DNA of 64,000 bases from an uncultured Bacilli bacterium (GTDB lineage Bacteria; Bacillota_I; Bacilli_A; RF39; UBA660). Of this stretch, positions 24,826 through 33,926 are shown piece by piece. The first letter of the stretch is position 1. The number at the start of each line of letters is the position of its first letter. The position numbers were made by a program, and so were the translations under genes. The notes under the pieces are model-generated. The model was given only the letters and a program-made list of their open reading frames with translations. It ran no database searches and was not told the DNA's origin. Where the stretch lies: positions 1-64,000 of the forward strand of contig CAJTIX010000004.1 in the NCBI GenBank assembly GCA_910576795.1, in the 5' to 3' direction.

Positions 24826-26060
24826 GAATTGGAATATTTACAGATACCTATCCACCATTTATCAATGGGGTATCCACAAGTATTTTAATGTTGGAAAAAG
24901 CTTTAAAGAAAAAAGGACATCAAGTGTTTATTGTGACGGTAAATCCTGAAAATATGTCCTATAAATATGAAAATTATGACCATATTATTCGAATTCCTGG
25001 AATTCCTATTGGGATTTATGATTATAGATTGACAGGGATTTATCCGATTCGTGCCATTAATAAAATTAAAAAATGGAACTTAGATGTCATTCATTCCCAT
25101 ACTGAATTTGGAATTGGAACATTTGCCCGTATTATCGCAAAACAGTTGGATGTACCACTGGTTCATACGTATCATACGATGTATGAAGATTATGTACATT
25201 ATATTACAAAAGGTCATTTTGATAGATCTAGTAAAAAAGTGGTCGAATATTTAACCAAATTTTACTGTGACAAAACAGCAAGTGAATTAATTGTTCCAAG
25301 TAAAAAAACATATGATTTATTTAAAGAAAAATATAAATTTGAAAAAAATATTCATATTGTTCCAACCGGAATTGATGTAGAACGGTTTTATAGGGAACGA
25401 CTCAAACATGATGAATTGCTTTCCATTAAACAAGAATTAGGTCTAAAACCAGAAGACTTTGTCATTATTTATGTGGGTCGACTTGCCAAGGAAAAAAGTG
25501 TAGAAGTATTACTAGAATCACAAGTTGGACTTGTCAAAAAATATCCACATTGTAAGTTAGTAATCGTCGGTAGTGGACCTGATTATGAACATTTTATTCA
25601 AATGAGTATAGATTTAGGAATTGCTGATTCTGTAATTTTTACCAATGCGATTGCTTGGGAAGAAGTACCAAATTATTATGGGATTGCCGATGTTTTTGCG
25701 ACCGCATCCAAAACAGAAACACAGGGACTTACAGTAGTTGAGGCCATGGCAGCTTCTTTACCTGTTGTTTGTGTAGAAGATGAAAGCTTTAAAAATGTTG
25801 TAGTGGATGGATTAAATGGATATTTATTTCAGACAAAAAGGCAATATCGAACTTGTATGGAATCTTTGATGGAAGATAAAGAAAAATTATTCCATATGCA
25901 AAAGCAGGCACGTATTACTGCAGATGAACATTCTCTTAAATATTATGCCGAAAAAGTATTAGACGTATATCATAGTGCTTTAGAAGCGAAACGTAATGAG
26001 AAGAAATTTATTGATAAAGTTAAGGATGTTGTCAAGCGTGGGTTTGATGATAAACCCTAA
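24822..26060 (+). CDS. Glycosyltransferase family 4, diacylglycerol glucosyltransferase-like
   Basis: A 412-aa GT-B enzyme: N-terminal RIGIFTDTYPPFINGVSTSI, VIHSHTEFGIGTFAR and VHTYHTMYEDYVHY, then a C-terminal domain with IVPTGIDVERF, IIYVGRLAKEKSVEVLLE and the nucleotide-sugar signature ETQGLTVVEAMAASLPVV (E-x7-E). It closely resembles the Bacilli/Mollicutes enzymes that glucosylate diacylglycerol to make membrane glycolipid and lipoteichoic-acid anchors. The exact acceptor is inference. It is coupled to the upstream flippase-like gene by a four-base overlap. Confidence 0.87.
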   Translation: MRIGIFTDTYPPFINGVSTSILMLEKALKKKGHQVFIVTVNPENMSYKYENYDHIIRIPGIPIGIYDYRLTGIYPIRAINKIKKWNLDVIHSHTEFGIGTFARIIAKQLDVPLVHTYHTMYEDYVHYITKGHFDRSSKKVVEYLTKFYCDKTASELIVPSKKTYDLFKEKYKFEKNIHIVPTGIDVERFYRERLKHDELLSIKQELGLKPEDFVIIYVGRLAKEKSVEVLLESQVGLVKKYPHCKLVIVGSGPDYEHFIQMSIDLGIADSVIFTNAIAWEEVPNYYGIADVFATASKTETQGLTVVEAMAASLPVVCVEDESFKNVVVDGLNGYLFQTKRQYRTCMESLMEDKEKLFHMQKQARITADEHSLKYYAEKVLDVYHSALEAKRNEKKFIDKVKDVVKRGFDDKP

Positions 26061-26107
26061 TAGTAGTAAGTTGTAAGAAGTTGTTTGATTTTCAACTTCT
26101 TTCTTTT

Positions 26108-26114
26108 TTCGACA
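26108..26114 (-). promoter_or_regulatory. 0A-box-like heptamer upstream of spo0A
   Basis: TTCGACA on the plus strand is TGTCGAA on the minus strand, the core Spo0A site in Bacillus. It lies about 95 bp before the spo0A start, where autoregulation is plausible. The heptamer also occurs at 5502-5508 and 60373-60379, and several chance copies are expected in 64 kb, so weight is low. Confidence 0.35.
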
Positions 26115-26205
26115 AAACTAGCTAATTTTTTCTCTAGTAAAGTAAGTGTATAGTGTAGTATAATAAATCAAGATAAGCAGTATAGATTTAGAAAGGAAGA
26201 CAGAA

Positions 26206-26976
26206 ATGAAACATACCAGAGTACTTATGATAGACGACAATGTAAATTTAGTCGAAATGGTCAAGGAGTATTTTAGTAGTAGTGAACAAATTAGTATTGA
26301 TTTAGTGGCTTATGATGGACAGGAGGGTATGCAGATTATTGAAAATCAACAAGATGATTATGATTTGATTTTATTGGATTTGATCATGCCTAAAAAAGAT
26401 GGAATGTATGTATTAGAAGAAATGAAAACGAGAGGAATAGATAAGAAAGTCATTGTTGCAACAAGCTATAATGCCAGTGATATTATCCGTGAAGTTTCTG
26501 AATATGGAGTCAATTATTTTTTATTAAAACCATTCGAACTTTCTGACTTACAAAAAAGAATTATGGAAGCGACCAAAAGTAACAATGGGCAAAATAAAAA
26601 TATCGACTTTTATCATAACAATTTACAAATTTCTATTACAAAGATTTTGCACGAATTAGGAATTCCTTCTCATATTAAAGGATATCAATATATTCGAGAA
26701 GGGATTGGAATTATCTATGAAAGACCAGAAACCATTGGTGGAATCACAAAAGAATTGTATCCAGAACTTGCTTCCAAATTTGATACAACCGTATCTCGTG
26801 TAGAACGTGCGATTCGTCATGCGATAGAGGTAAGTTGGAATCGTGGCAATTGGGATTTGATGGAAGAAATTTTTGGACATAGTGTCGATATTGATAAAGC
26901 AAAACCGACCAATTCAGAATTTATTGTTACCATTGCAGATAAATTAAAATTAGAAGGAAATAAAATAGGGGCATAG
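26206..26976 (+). CDS. spo0A: Sporulation master regulator Spo0A
   Basis: A 256-aa response regulator. The receiver (residues 1-120) has Asp10-Asp11, phospho-acceptor Asp58 in [11 protein letters not shown], Thr88 region [10 protein letters not shown] and Lys110 in LLKPFEL. The C-terminal Spo0A DNA-binding domain has [38 protein letters not shown] and the ending [28 protein letters not shown] precedes the ATG. Phosphorylated Spo0A starts sporulation in Firmicutes. With the two SASP genes this strongly suggests sporulation. No spoIVB lies next to it, unlike B. subtilis. Confidence 0.97.
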   Translation: MKHTRVLMIDDNVNLVEMVKEYFSSSEQISIDLVAYDGQEGMQIIENQQDDYDLILLDLIMPKKDGMYVLEEMKTRGIDKKVIVATSYNASDIIREVSEYGVNYFLLKPFELSDLQKRIMEATKSNNGQNKNIDFYHNNLQISITKILHELGIPSHIKGYQYIREGIGIIYERPETIGGITKELYPELASKFDTTVSRVERAIRHAIEVSWNRGNWDLMEEIFGHSVDIDKAKPTNSEFIVTIADKLKLEGNKIGA

Positions 26977-26993
26977 GAATATGTCTTTTTTGA
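26968..26993 (+). terminator. Probable terminator of spo0A
   Basis: GGCATA-GGAA-TATGTC followed by six T residues, overlapping the stop codon. Confidence 0.6.
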
Positions 26994-27097
26994 TGAATCC
27001 AATATGTAAAATTCACTGTAATATGATAAAAATGCAATACTTTTTGTACAAAAATGGTCAAATTTAGGTATAATAAGAAAAGATGGAGATGATTGCC

Positions 27098-29935
27098 TTG
27101 AAACCAGTTCTACTTTGTATATTAGATGGTGTTGGTATGCGAAAAGAAACTTACGGAAATGCCTTTGCACAAGCGAAAACACCTCATTTTGATCATTTAT
27201 GGAAAAAGTATCCACATAGTTTTTTAGAGGCAAGTGGTACTTTTGTGGGCCTTCCAGAAGGGCAAATGGGCAATAGTGAAGTAGGACACTTAAATATTGG
27301 CGCAGGTAGAGTGGTTTACCAACCATTGCAATTGATCACTCAATCTATTAAAGATAAAACGTTTTTTGAAAATGAAAAGCTGTTAGAAATCATTCGTCAT
27401 GTAAAAGAAAATCATTCTCGGTTGCAAGTATTTGGCTTACTCAGTGATGGTGGAATTCACTCTCATATAGACCATTTGATGGCAATCATTGATCTGTGTC
27501 AAAAAGAAAATATGCATGATGTTTATTTTCATATATTTACAGATGGTAGAGATACTCTAACCAATGTCGCACTTACTTATTTGGATCAGCTAAATGAAAA
27601 AATCAAAGAAACTGGAATTGGTAAAATCGCAACGATTACTGGTAGATATTATGCGATGGATCGTGACAATCGTTATGAGCGTATTCAAAAAGCATATGAT
27701 GCTTGTGTAAAAGGAATTGGCGAAAAATTTGAAACTTATCAAGAGGCGATTCAACATAATTATGAAAAAGGAATTACAGATGAATTTATCGAACCTGCTA
27801 TACTAGATGGCAATGGTTGTGTCAAAAAAGGAGATGGTTTGCTTGTATTCAATTACAGACCAGACCGTTTACGTGAACTTTTTTCGGCATTCACGAATCC
27901 TAAATTCAAAGGATTTAAAAGAAAAAAACTTGCGAATATAAAATTGGTTACCATGATGCCTGTCAGTGATGAAGTCATATCTGAACCGGCTTTTACGAAT
28001 GAAAAATTAGATAATACGCTAGGAGAATATGTAAGTAAACAGGGATTCAAACAATTACGCATTGCCGAAACAGAAAAATATGCACACGTAACTTATTTTT
28101 TTGATGGTGGTGAAGAAAAAGAACTTGGAAGTTGTGACCGTATTTTAATTCCATCTCCTAAAGTCGCAACATATGATTTATCTCCTAGTATGAGCGCAAA
28201 TGAAATCACAGATACATTACTTGCGAAATTAGATGAAGAACGTTATGACTTAATTGTTCTTAATTTTGCAAATGGAGATATGTTAGGACATACTGGAAAT
28301 ATGGAAGCCACCATCCAAAGTTTGGAAATTGTAGATACTTGTTTGGGGAAATTGTACCAAAAAATAAAAGAAAAAAATGGTGTACTTGTCGTAACAGCAG
28401 ATCATGGAAATTGTGAAATAATGCTAGATGAAAATCACAACAAAGTGACTGCTCATACTACCAGTTTGGTTCCTTTTATTGTAACCAAATCGGATATTCG
28501 TTTACAGGATGGGAAACTTTCTGATATCGCACCAACAGTACTGTCTTTATTGGGACTTAGCATTCCAGCAGAAATGACAGGGAACAGTTTATTACAGGAA
28601 CCTAAGAAGAAATTGGGCTTTCGTTTCTGGTTTATTTTGTTGTCATGTGTATTTTTAATCGGTCTTGTTTTGAACTATGGATATCGTTTTTATCATTTTT
28701 ACCATTTAGACCACCAAGCAGGGAATGCACAAACAAGTACATTACATGATACTATTTTACATAATTCTCCTTTGGTTACCAGTGGAGATGGGCTTTATTT
28801 TGATCAAGATAAATATGTATTTAAAGGTATGGTCGAAACAAATTATGTATATTATTCTAATCGTTATTTTCGTATCGTACGTGTGAATACAGATGGCTCA
28901 ATTGTTTTGATTTCAGATGATATTGTAACTTCCATGGTATGGAATTATAAAGATAGTGACTATAGCAATTCCTATATCCGTAGTTGGTTAAATAAGGGTG
29001 AAGAAGAACATACAGGCATTTTCTATCATAGTCTAGAAAATCCAGATGCTTATATTATGGAGAGTTCTTATTGTGTCGATGCGGTAGATGGGGAAAATCT
29101 CACTTGTGAGAATACAGTGACCGATCAAGTGGGACTACTTAGCATTACCGAATATAAAGATGCCCTTGCCCATCATAGTTATTTAAATATCGGTAAATAC
29201 TGGTGGACAAGTAATCCTTCAATAGACGGACAAGTATGGTATGTATTCAGTAAAGGTGGAATTCATTCTAAATCCAATATGAATGATGCCTATTATGCAT
29301 ATGGAGTACGTCCCGTCATTACCCTGAAACCAGAAGTTCATTTTGTAAGCGGAAATGGTAGTAAAGAGGATCCATATCGAATTACTGTTCCAAGCCAGCA
29401 ACTCAGTATTGGAAGTTATGTAACATGGAACGATAGTATATGGAAGGTACTTGATATTACGGATCAAGACATTCGATTGATGAGAAATGAAGTACTCACG
29501 ATTGATTCCAAAACAGTATCTCGCATTTTTTCCAACCGTTCGAATCGCTATGACCCAAATGATGTAGGTTCTTTAGCGTATTATCTCAACCATAATTATC
29601 TGCAGTCACTATCCAATTCTTCTTTACTCGTAGATGCTTTATGGTATAATGGAACTTATGGAGATTCTTACAATTATCAAAATGTATATGGAAGTGAAGT
29701 ACAAGCAAAAGTAGGACTTGTAGCTATTGGAAATCTTTATGGAGATACGGATCAATCTTTTGTTACGATGACAGGAATGCATGATGATTTACTTTACTTT
29801 GTTTCAGAACAAGGAATGTTATCTACTGCCGATATTGAAACAGAATTTTCTGTAAAACCAGTTGTTGCGATTTCGAAATCAGTACAAATTTTGAGTGGTA
29901 ATGGTAGTAAAGAGGATCCATTTGTGATAGGTTAG
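27098..29935 (+). CDS. gpmI: Phosphoglycerate mutase (cofactor-independent) fused to a membrane helix and two extracellular DUF6273-like domains
   Basis: Residues 1 to about 505 are a complete cofactor-independent phosphoglycerate mutase: KPVLLCILDGVGM, catalytic Ser in GNSEVGHLNIGAGR, HIFTDGRDT, TADHGNCEIM, and the normal end IAPTVLSLLGLSIPAEMTG. The frame continues without a stop into KKK, a membrane helix (about 510-532, FWFILLSCVFLIGLVLNYG) and two extracytoplasmic repeats (28.78-29.39 and 29.39-29.93 kb), each ending V-R/K-PV then SGNGSKEDP. The enzyme would face the cytoplasm and the repeats the outside. The TTG at 27098 follows GGAGATGAT and matches family N-termini; ATG 27083 is possible. 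The fusion is in one uninterrupted frame. Confidence 0.88.
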   Translation: MKPVLLCILDGVGMRKETYGNAFAQAKTPHFDHLWKKYPHSFLEASGTFVGLPEGQMGNSEVGHLNIGAGRVVYQPLQLITQSIKDKTFFENEKLLEIIRHVKENHSRLQVFGLLSDGGIHSHIDHLMAIIDLCQKENMHDVYFHIFTDGRDTLTNVALTYLDQLNEKIKETGIGKIATITGRYYAMDRDNRYERIQKAYDACVKGIGEKFETYQEAIQHNYEKGITDEFIEPAILDGNGCVKKGDGLLVFNYRPDRLRELFSAFTNPKFKGFKRKKLANIKLVTMMPVSDEVISEPAFTNEKLDNTLGEYVSKQGFKQLRIAETEKYAHVTYFFDGGEEKELGSCDRILIPSPKVATYDLSPSMSANEITDTLLAKLDEERYDLIVLNFANGDMLGHTGNMEATIQSLEIVDTCLGKLYQKIKEKNGVLVVTADHGNCEIMLDENHNKVTAHTTSLVPFIVTKSDIRLQDGKLSDIAPTVLSLLGLSIPAEMTGNSLLQEPKKKLGFRFWFILLSCVFLIGLVLNYGYRFYHFYHLDHQAGNAQTSTLHDTILHNSPLVTSGDGLYFDQDKYVFKGMVETNYVYYSNRYFRIVRVNTDGSIVLISDDIVTSMVWNYKDSDYSNSYIRSWLNKGEEEHTGIFYHSLENPDAYIMESSYCVDAVDGENLTCENTVTDQVGLLSITEYKDALAHHSYLNIGKYWWTSNPSIDGQVWYVFSKGGIHSKSNMNDAYYAYGVRPVITLKPEVHFVSGNGSKEDPYRITVPSQQLSIGSYVTWNDSIWKVLDITDQDIRLMRNEVLTIDSKTVSRIFSNRSNRYDPNDVGSLAYYLNHNYLQSLSNSSLLVDALWYNGTYGDSYNYQNVYGSEVQAKVGLVAIGNLYGDTDQSFVTMTGMHDDLLYFVSEQGMLSTADIETEFSVKPVVAISKSVQILSGNGSKEDPFVIG

Positions 29936-29942
29936 GTGTTGT

Positions 29943-30953
29943 ATGAAAAAGAATAAAGCAATTATTTTGTTTGGTTTGTTAGATATACTCGCACTCATAT
30001 TTTTATTTTTCACCTATGGTCCAATCTCTTATTTTCGTGATTTATGGATTACAACATCAATGACCACCATGAACCATAGATATTTAGCGCACGTTCTTTA
30101 TAGTGATAAAACAATATACCAGGTGTTGAGTGAAAATTATTTAAAAGAAGTTGAAGAAAACACAGATACGAGTCAAATTGATTTCAGTGAAATAAAAGAA
30201 CAAGAACACTATGAATCTATTTATGAGGAACAGGTTCTAAAAAAAGAAGAAGGTAATGATCTTTATAAAGTAGTACCACTTTCTGGAAGTGGATATAAAG
30301 GACATATGGTTGTAATTTATGACCCAAGTAGAGTGGAATTAGCGATTGCGGAACATCTAGGTACCAATGGTGAAGTGTTAACGAAGATGTCAAAGCGACT
30401 ATCTTTTCAAGTGGGAATCAATGCAGGTGGCTTTGCGGATGCGGGAGGAGTCGGAAGTGGTGGCATTCCAACTGGTACAGTCATTCATAATGGACAAATT
30501 ATATACCGTGGTCCAGAAACAGGTTGGACTGGGGGATTAATTGGGTTTACTAACGATCATGTGTTGATGTTAACAAAAGATAGCCCTGAAGTTGCGATAC
30601 AAAATGGAATGCGTGATGCGGTTGAATTTGGGCCATTCTTAATTGTCAATGGAAAACGTGCGATTGCCCGTGGAAATGGAGGCTGGGGTGTTTCTTCTAG
30701 AACAGTCATTGCCCAACGCCAAGATGGAATTGTATTATTTTTTGTCATTGATGGTAGACAACCTGGACATAGTATTGGAATTAATATGGTGGATTTAACC
30801 AATTTGTTGGTGCGTTATAAAGCGTATAATGCAGCCAATTTAGATGGTGGTGCTTCTACTGATTTGGTGATTAATCAACAACTCATTAATAAACCATGTG
30901 GAATTGGTGGAAATGGGGAAAGAAGATTACCAAATGCATGGATTGTGAAATAG
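29943..30953 (+). CDS. Phosphodiester glycosidase family protein (NAGPA domain)
   Basis: A 336-aa protein with an N-terminal membrane helix (residues about 7-27). A C-terminal NAGPA-like domain has GINAGGFADAGGVGSGGIPTG, FGPFLIVNGK, GWGVSSRTVIAQRQDG, FVIDGRQPGHSIG and the signature NLDGGASTDLVIN. The family includes the mammalian uncovering enzyme and bacterial exopolysaccharide or teichoic-acid phosphodiester glycosidases. Here it is probably an extracytoplasmic envelope enzyme. It starts eight bases after the gpmI stop and is likely in the same transcript. It ends at a strong terminator. Confidence 0.87.
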   Translation: MKKNKAIILFGLLDILALIFLFFTYGPISYFRDLWITTSMTTMNHRYLAHVLYSDKTIYQVLSENYLKEVEENTDTSQIDFSEIKEQEHYESIYEEQVLKKEEGNDLYKVVPLSGSGYKGHMVVIYDPSRVELAIAEHLGTNGEVLTKMSKRLSFQVGINAGGFADAGGVGSGGIPTGTVIHNGQIIYRGPETGWTGGLIGFTNDHVLMLTKDSPEVAIQNGMRDAVEFGPFLIVNGKRAIARGNGGWGVSSRTVIAQRQDGIVLFFVIDGRQPGHSIGINMVDLTNLLVRYKAYNAANLDGGASTDLVINQQLINKPCGIGGNGERRLPNAWIVK

Positions 30954-30971
30954 ACGTAATTGTCTATTTTT
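30949..30971 (+). terminator. Terminator after the glycosidase gene
   Basis: AATAGAC-GTAATT-GTCTATT followed by T residues, overlapping the stop codon. Confidence 0.75.
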
Positions 30972-31023
30972 TGATACTGTTTTGTTCTCTTTTTGCATAT
31001 CGTTTATTGAGGGGGTAGGTTGT

Positions 31024-32100
31024 GTGTTGAAAGGAAAGTATTCAAAATTAGTAATCTTTATTGCAGTTCTTTTGGTGGTCATTCTTTTATTCTTTTTTCT
31101 AAAACCACGACATAAGGAAAAGAATGATCGTACTTGTTATCCACAAATTATTTTAAAGGGCAATAAGATCGTTTCTGTTTCTGTTGGAGAGGATTATCAA
31201 GAACTTGGATATGAATTAAAAGATAGTTGTGGTGAAAATTTAGAAAATAGACTGGAAATTCAAAGTGATTTGAAAAGTGATCAACCAGGTACTTATGAAA
31301 TACTTTATAAAGTAAGCAATCAATATGGTAATTTTGTGGAGGAAAAACGATATGTAACGGTAAAAGCGGTATCACAACTTTCTTATCAAGATGCGTATGA
31401 TAATATTGATAATAAAGTACATGGTTGGGGAATTCCAAATAAAAAGGATGGAGCAAGACCTGTAGAGGCGGGAAGTGTAAGAGAAAACTTACTACAATAT
31501 AATGCTTATTTAATTGGAAATGATGAGAAAAAACTATATTTGACATTTGATGAAGGAAGCAATGATACTTATTTGGAACAAATTGTAGATGTATTAAATG
31601 CGAATGATGTAAAAGCAACTTTCTTTTTCTGTAGGAGGTATATATTGGATCATCCTGATTTGATGAAAAAACTAGTAGAAACAGGCCATTCGGTTGGGAA
31701 TCATACGGCTAACCATTATCAAATGTCAAAGTATGCGACTAGGGAAGGAATTTCTAAATATTTAAGTGAAATTACAGCTGTAGAAGAGGCATTTGAACAA
31801 GTAACTGGTACTTCAATGGACCGTATATACCGAGAACCAAAGGGTGAATATAGTTATCGTAGTTTACAGATTATGAAAGATTTAGGATATAAGACTTATT
31901 TTTGGAGTGTTGCTTATTTGGATTATGCAGATGATGTCAGTAAAGAAAAAGCTTTACAAGAACTCACCTCTAGAGTTCATAATGGAGCTATTTATTTGAT
32001 CCATCCTAAAAATAAAGGGAATTATGAAGCAATGGATGATTTTATTAAGACAATGAAGCAACAAGGTTATACATTCGATTTGGTGAAAAATATTCAATAA
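31024..32100 (+). CDS. Polysaccharide deacetylase, PdaA-like, with Ig-like domain
   Basis: The protein of about 358 aa has a basic start, one membrane helix (LVIFIAVLLVVILLFFF), a bacterial Ig-like DUF5011-type domain (residues about 35-115: ISVxVGEDYQELGY, QPGTYEILYKV) and a NodB-type deacetylase with LYLTFDEGSND, FFFCRRYI and GHSVGNHTANH. The lead-in WGIPNKKDGARPVEAGS and TFDEG match the PdaA group, which makes muramic-delta-lactam in spore cortex peptidoglycan; that role fits spo0A and SASP nearby but is inference. Start GTG 31024 (or TTG 31027) follows GGGGGTAGG. The longer frame to a TTG at 30982 lacks a ribosome site. Confidence 0.88.
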   Translation: MLKGKYSKLVIFIAVLLVVILLFFFLKPRHKEKNDRTCYPQIILKGNKIVSVSVGEDYQELGYELKDSCGENLENRLEIQSDLKSDQPGTYEILYKVSNQYGNFVEEKRYVTVKAVSQLSYQDAYDNIDNKVHGWGIPNKKDGARPVEAGSVRENLLQYNAYLIGNDEKKLYLTFDEGSNDTYLEQIVDVLNANDVKATFFFCRRYILDHPDLMKKLVETGHSVGNHTANHYQMSKYATREGISKYLSEITAVEEAFEQVTGTSMDRIYREPKGEYSYRSLQIMKDLGYKTYFWSVAYLDYADDVSKEKALQELTSRVHNGAIYLIHPKNKGNYEAMDDFIKTMKQQGYTFDLVKNIQ

Positions 32101-32103
32101 AAG

Positions 32104-32141
32104 AAAAAACGATTCATAGAATAATCTTTGAGTCGTTTTTA
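32104..32141 (+). terminator. Terminator after the PdaA-like gene
   Basis: AAAACGATTCA and TGAGTCGTTTTT pair around a 12-base loop, with a T-run at the end. Confidence 0.75.
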
Positions 32142-32174
32142 AATTGTTTCAATACGATTGTATTCTAAAAGAAT

Positions 32175-32211
32175 ATTCCCCAAAATCTAAAAAAATGTTT
32201 TTTTGGGGAAT
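32175..32211. promoter_or_regulatory. Inverted repeat overlapping the promoter of the UPF0158 gene
   Basis: ATTCCCCAAAA (32175-32185) and TTTTGGGGAAT (32201-32211) form a perfect 11-bp inverted repeat. A TATAAT lies at about 32220, so the right arm overlaps the probable -35 region. It may be a repressor operator or a terminator-like hairpin; no regulator is adjacent. Confidence 0.5.
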
Positions 32212-32245
32212 AAAATACGATATAATATAAATACAAGGAGAACTT

Positions 32246-32665
32246 GTGAAAATAAAATTAGATGATGTAATTGATGTATTGGAATTTATTAATGATGGTA
32301 TAGATTCAAGTGCTTATTATAATGATAAAACAAATGAATTTATTTATATTGATGAATATTCAGATATGAATGGTGATGAAAAAGACAATGTTTATGATAC
32401 TTGCATAGGTCTTCCAACAAAATATTACATTAATGAATATGAAATGATGGAAGAATTTATAGAAGCGATAGAAGATACTAGATTATATAATCAATTACAA
32501 ATAGCAGTTAGTGGTAAAGGTGCTTTTAGAAGATTTAAAGATACTTGTATAAATTTTGATATCGCACATGATTGATATAAGTTTAGAGATGATAAATATA
32601 AAGAAATCGCCATAGATTGGTGTAATAAAAATAATATTGAATTTGTAAAGGAGGTTAAAAAATGA
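32246..32665 (+). pseudogene. UPF0158-family gene interrupted by an in-frame TGA
   Basis: UPF0158 proteins are small, acidic and of unknown function. The 109-residue reading matches the family (MMEEFIEAIEDTR, VSGKGAFRRFKDT) up to HD, then TGA at 32573-32575. The same frame resumes with YKFRDDKYKEIAIDWCNKNN, the normal family ending (usually WY-FRDE--KEIAIEWCEEN), and stops at 32663-32665, overlapping the next gene's ATG by four bases. The TGA stands exactly where the family has Trp, so TGG to TGA is the simplest cause. Translation starts at a GTG at 32246 after an AAGGAGAA site. The gene is truncated unless the stop is read through. Confidence 0.8.
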
Positions 32666-33261
32666 ATGAAGTATTAATTTTTAGAATTGGAATAGAAGGG
32701 TTAGAAAATAAAATTTGGAGAGAAATTGAAATTCCTAGTAGAAGAACTGTTGCAGATTTTGCATATACAATTCTTGCATCATTTAATTCTCTTGCATATC
32801 ATCTATATGATATAACTTACAAAAATAAGGTATACGATTGTTGGATTTGTATTGATGATGATCATAGAGATATTGAATTGGTGAATGCTAATATTACGAA
32901 ATTAAGCGATTTAAAATTAAAGAAAAAAGATACTATGGAAATGGAATATGACACAGGATCAACAACTACATTTCATATTACTTATATAGGTTCAAGAAAA
33001 TTAAAAAATGATAGAGAACAAGTGTTATATCCACTTGTAACAGCTGGTGAAGGATTAGGAATGCTTGATGATATGTGTGATTTTGATTTAAAGGACATTG
33101 TTGAAGATACGGATCAATTAGGTTATTCCAATCATTATTTTACTCCCGGATATGAAACAACAAAAAAATATGACTATAGAAAGTATAATATCAAAAAAGA
33201 TAACAAAGAATTAAAAGGAAAAATATTAGCCATCAAAAATGGGTATGAAGTAGGTGATTAA
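32662..33261 (+). CDS. Plasmid pRiA4b ORF-3-like protein
   Basis: The 199-aa protein matches the PRiA4_ORF3 domain: N-terminal LIFRIGIEGLENKIWREIEI and TVADFAYTILASF, a central EYDTGSTTTFHITY in place of the usual YDFGDxWxH, and YPLVTAGEGLGMLDDM. The family is frequent on plasmids and in accessory regions, and its biochemical role is unknown. The ATG overlaps the end of the UPF0158 frame (ATGA), so the two were an operon before the upstream nonsense mutation. AAAGGAGGTTAAAA gives a strong ribosome site. Confidence 0.85.
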   Translation: MNEVLIFRIGIEGLENKIWREIEIPSRRTVADFAYTILASFNSLAYHLYDITYKNKVYDCWICIDDDHRDIELVNANITKLSDLKLKKKDTMEMEYDTGSTTTFHITYIGSRKLKNDREQVLYPLVTAGEGLGMLDDMCDFDLKDIVEDTDQLGYSNHYFTPGYETTKKYDYRKYNIKKDNKELKGKILAIKNGYEVGD

Positions 33262-33592
33262 TTTGGATGAACTAACTAAATTACTATTGAAAGATAAAAC
33301 ACCAATTTGCATTCAGAGGATTTAATTGTTAAAGAGTTGTTTGCTAAAGAAAATTAATCTATTGCCTTTTTATTTTTGTTTTGGTATATAATATTTATGC
33401 AGGGAAAAAGTATTTACACTTTTGCATGGGCACTGTCTGAATTGATAGGGCCCTATTTTTTCTTTTATGGAGTATTGTTTAATAGAGATTTTATATCTTC
33501 TGCTTTTTCAATCAATATGTTTTTTATAAATTTTTCGCAAATAGTCAAAATTTTTCAAGTTTCGTGATATACTGAATACAAGAGGTGTAATT
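33262..33592. other. Gene-poor spacer before the defence genes
   Basis: A short TTG-started 20-codon frame (33271-33325) and an unconvincing 63-codon hydrophobic frame (33376-33567) occur here. Neither has a good ribosome site or family resemblance. The stretch is AT-rich and looks like decayed accessory DNA ending in the promoter region of the MazG-like gene (a GTGATATACTGA box near 33565). Confidence 0.5.
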
Positions 33593-33907
33593 ATGGAAGA
33601 ATTAACTGAAAAAATAAGAAAATTCGCAGAAGAAAGAGATTGGTTACAATTTAATACTCCAGAAAATCTTGCTAAATCAATTGCTATTGAAGCTGCGGAA
33701 TTACTAGAATGCTTTCAATGGAATAATAATTATAATAAGGATGAATTAAAATATGAAATAGCAGATGTAATGAACTACTGCATATTATTATGCTCACAAA
33801 TAGGTGTCGATCCAAAAAAAATAATTCTTGAAAAAATGAATATATCTGCTAAAAAATATCCAATAGAAAAGGCAAAAGGGGTTAGCACAAAGTATACTAA
33901 ATTGTAG
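33593..33907 (+). CDS. MazG-like nucleotide pyrophosphohydrolase
   Basis: A 104-aa all-alpha NTP pyrophosphatase. KIRKFAEERDWLQFNTPENL is followed by the metal-binding signature EAAELLECFQW (ExxE) and EIADVMNYCILL (ExxD), as in MazG/dCTPase-like enzymes that hydrolyse NTPs to NMP and pyrophosphate. The SD is AGAGGTGTAATT. It is followed after 19 bp by the GIY-YIG/DUF2075 gene, with which it is probably co-transcribed. This neighbourhood is one I associate with phage defence. The substrate is unknown. Confidence 0.88.
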   Translation: MEELTEKIRKFAEERDWLQFNTPENLAKSIAIEAAELLECFQWNNNYNKDELKYEIADVMNYCILLCSQIGVDPKKIILEKMNISAKKYPIEKAKGVSTKYTKL

Positions 33908-33926
33908 TTTTAAGGAGATGTTTATC

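Noticed and set aside
32573..32575. TGA read as Trp (genetic code 4)
   Set aside because: Other genes stop at TGA and use TGG for Trp; the single case is better explained by mutation.
33376..33567. 63-codon hydrophobic ORF
   Set aside because: No ribosome site, no family resemblance and a biased AT-rich composition; probably chance.
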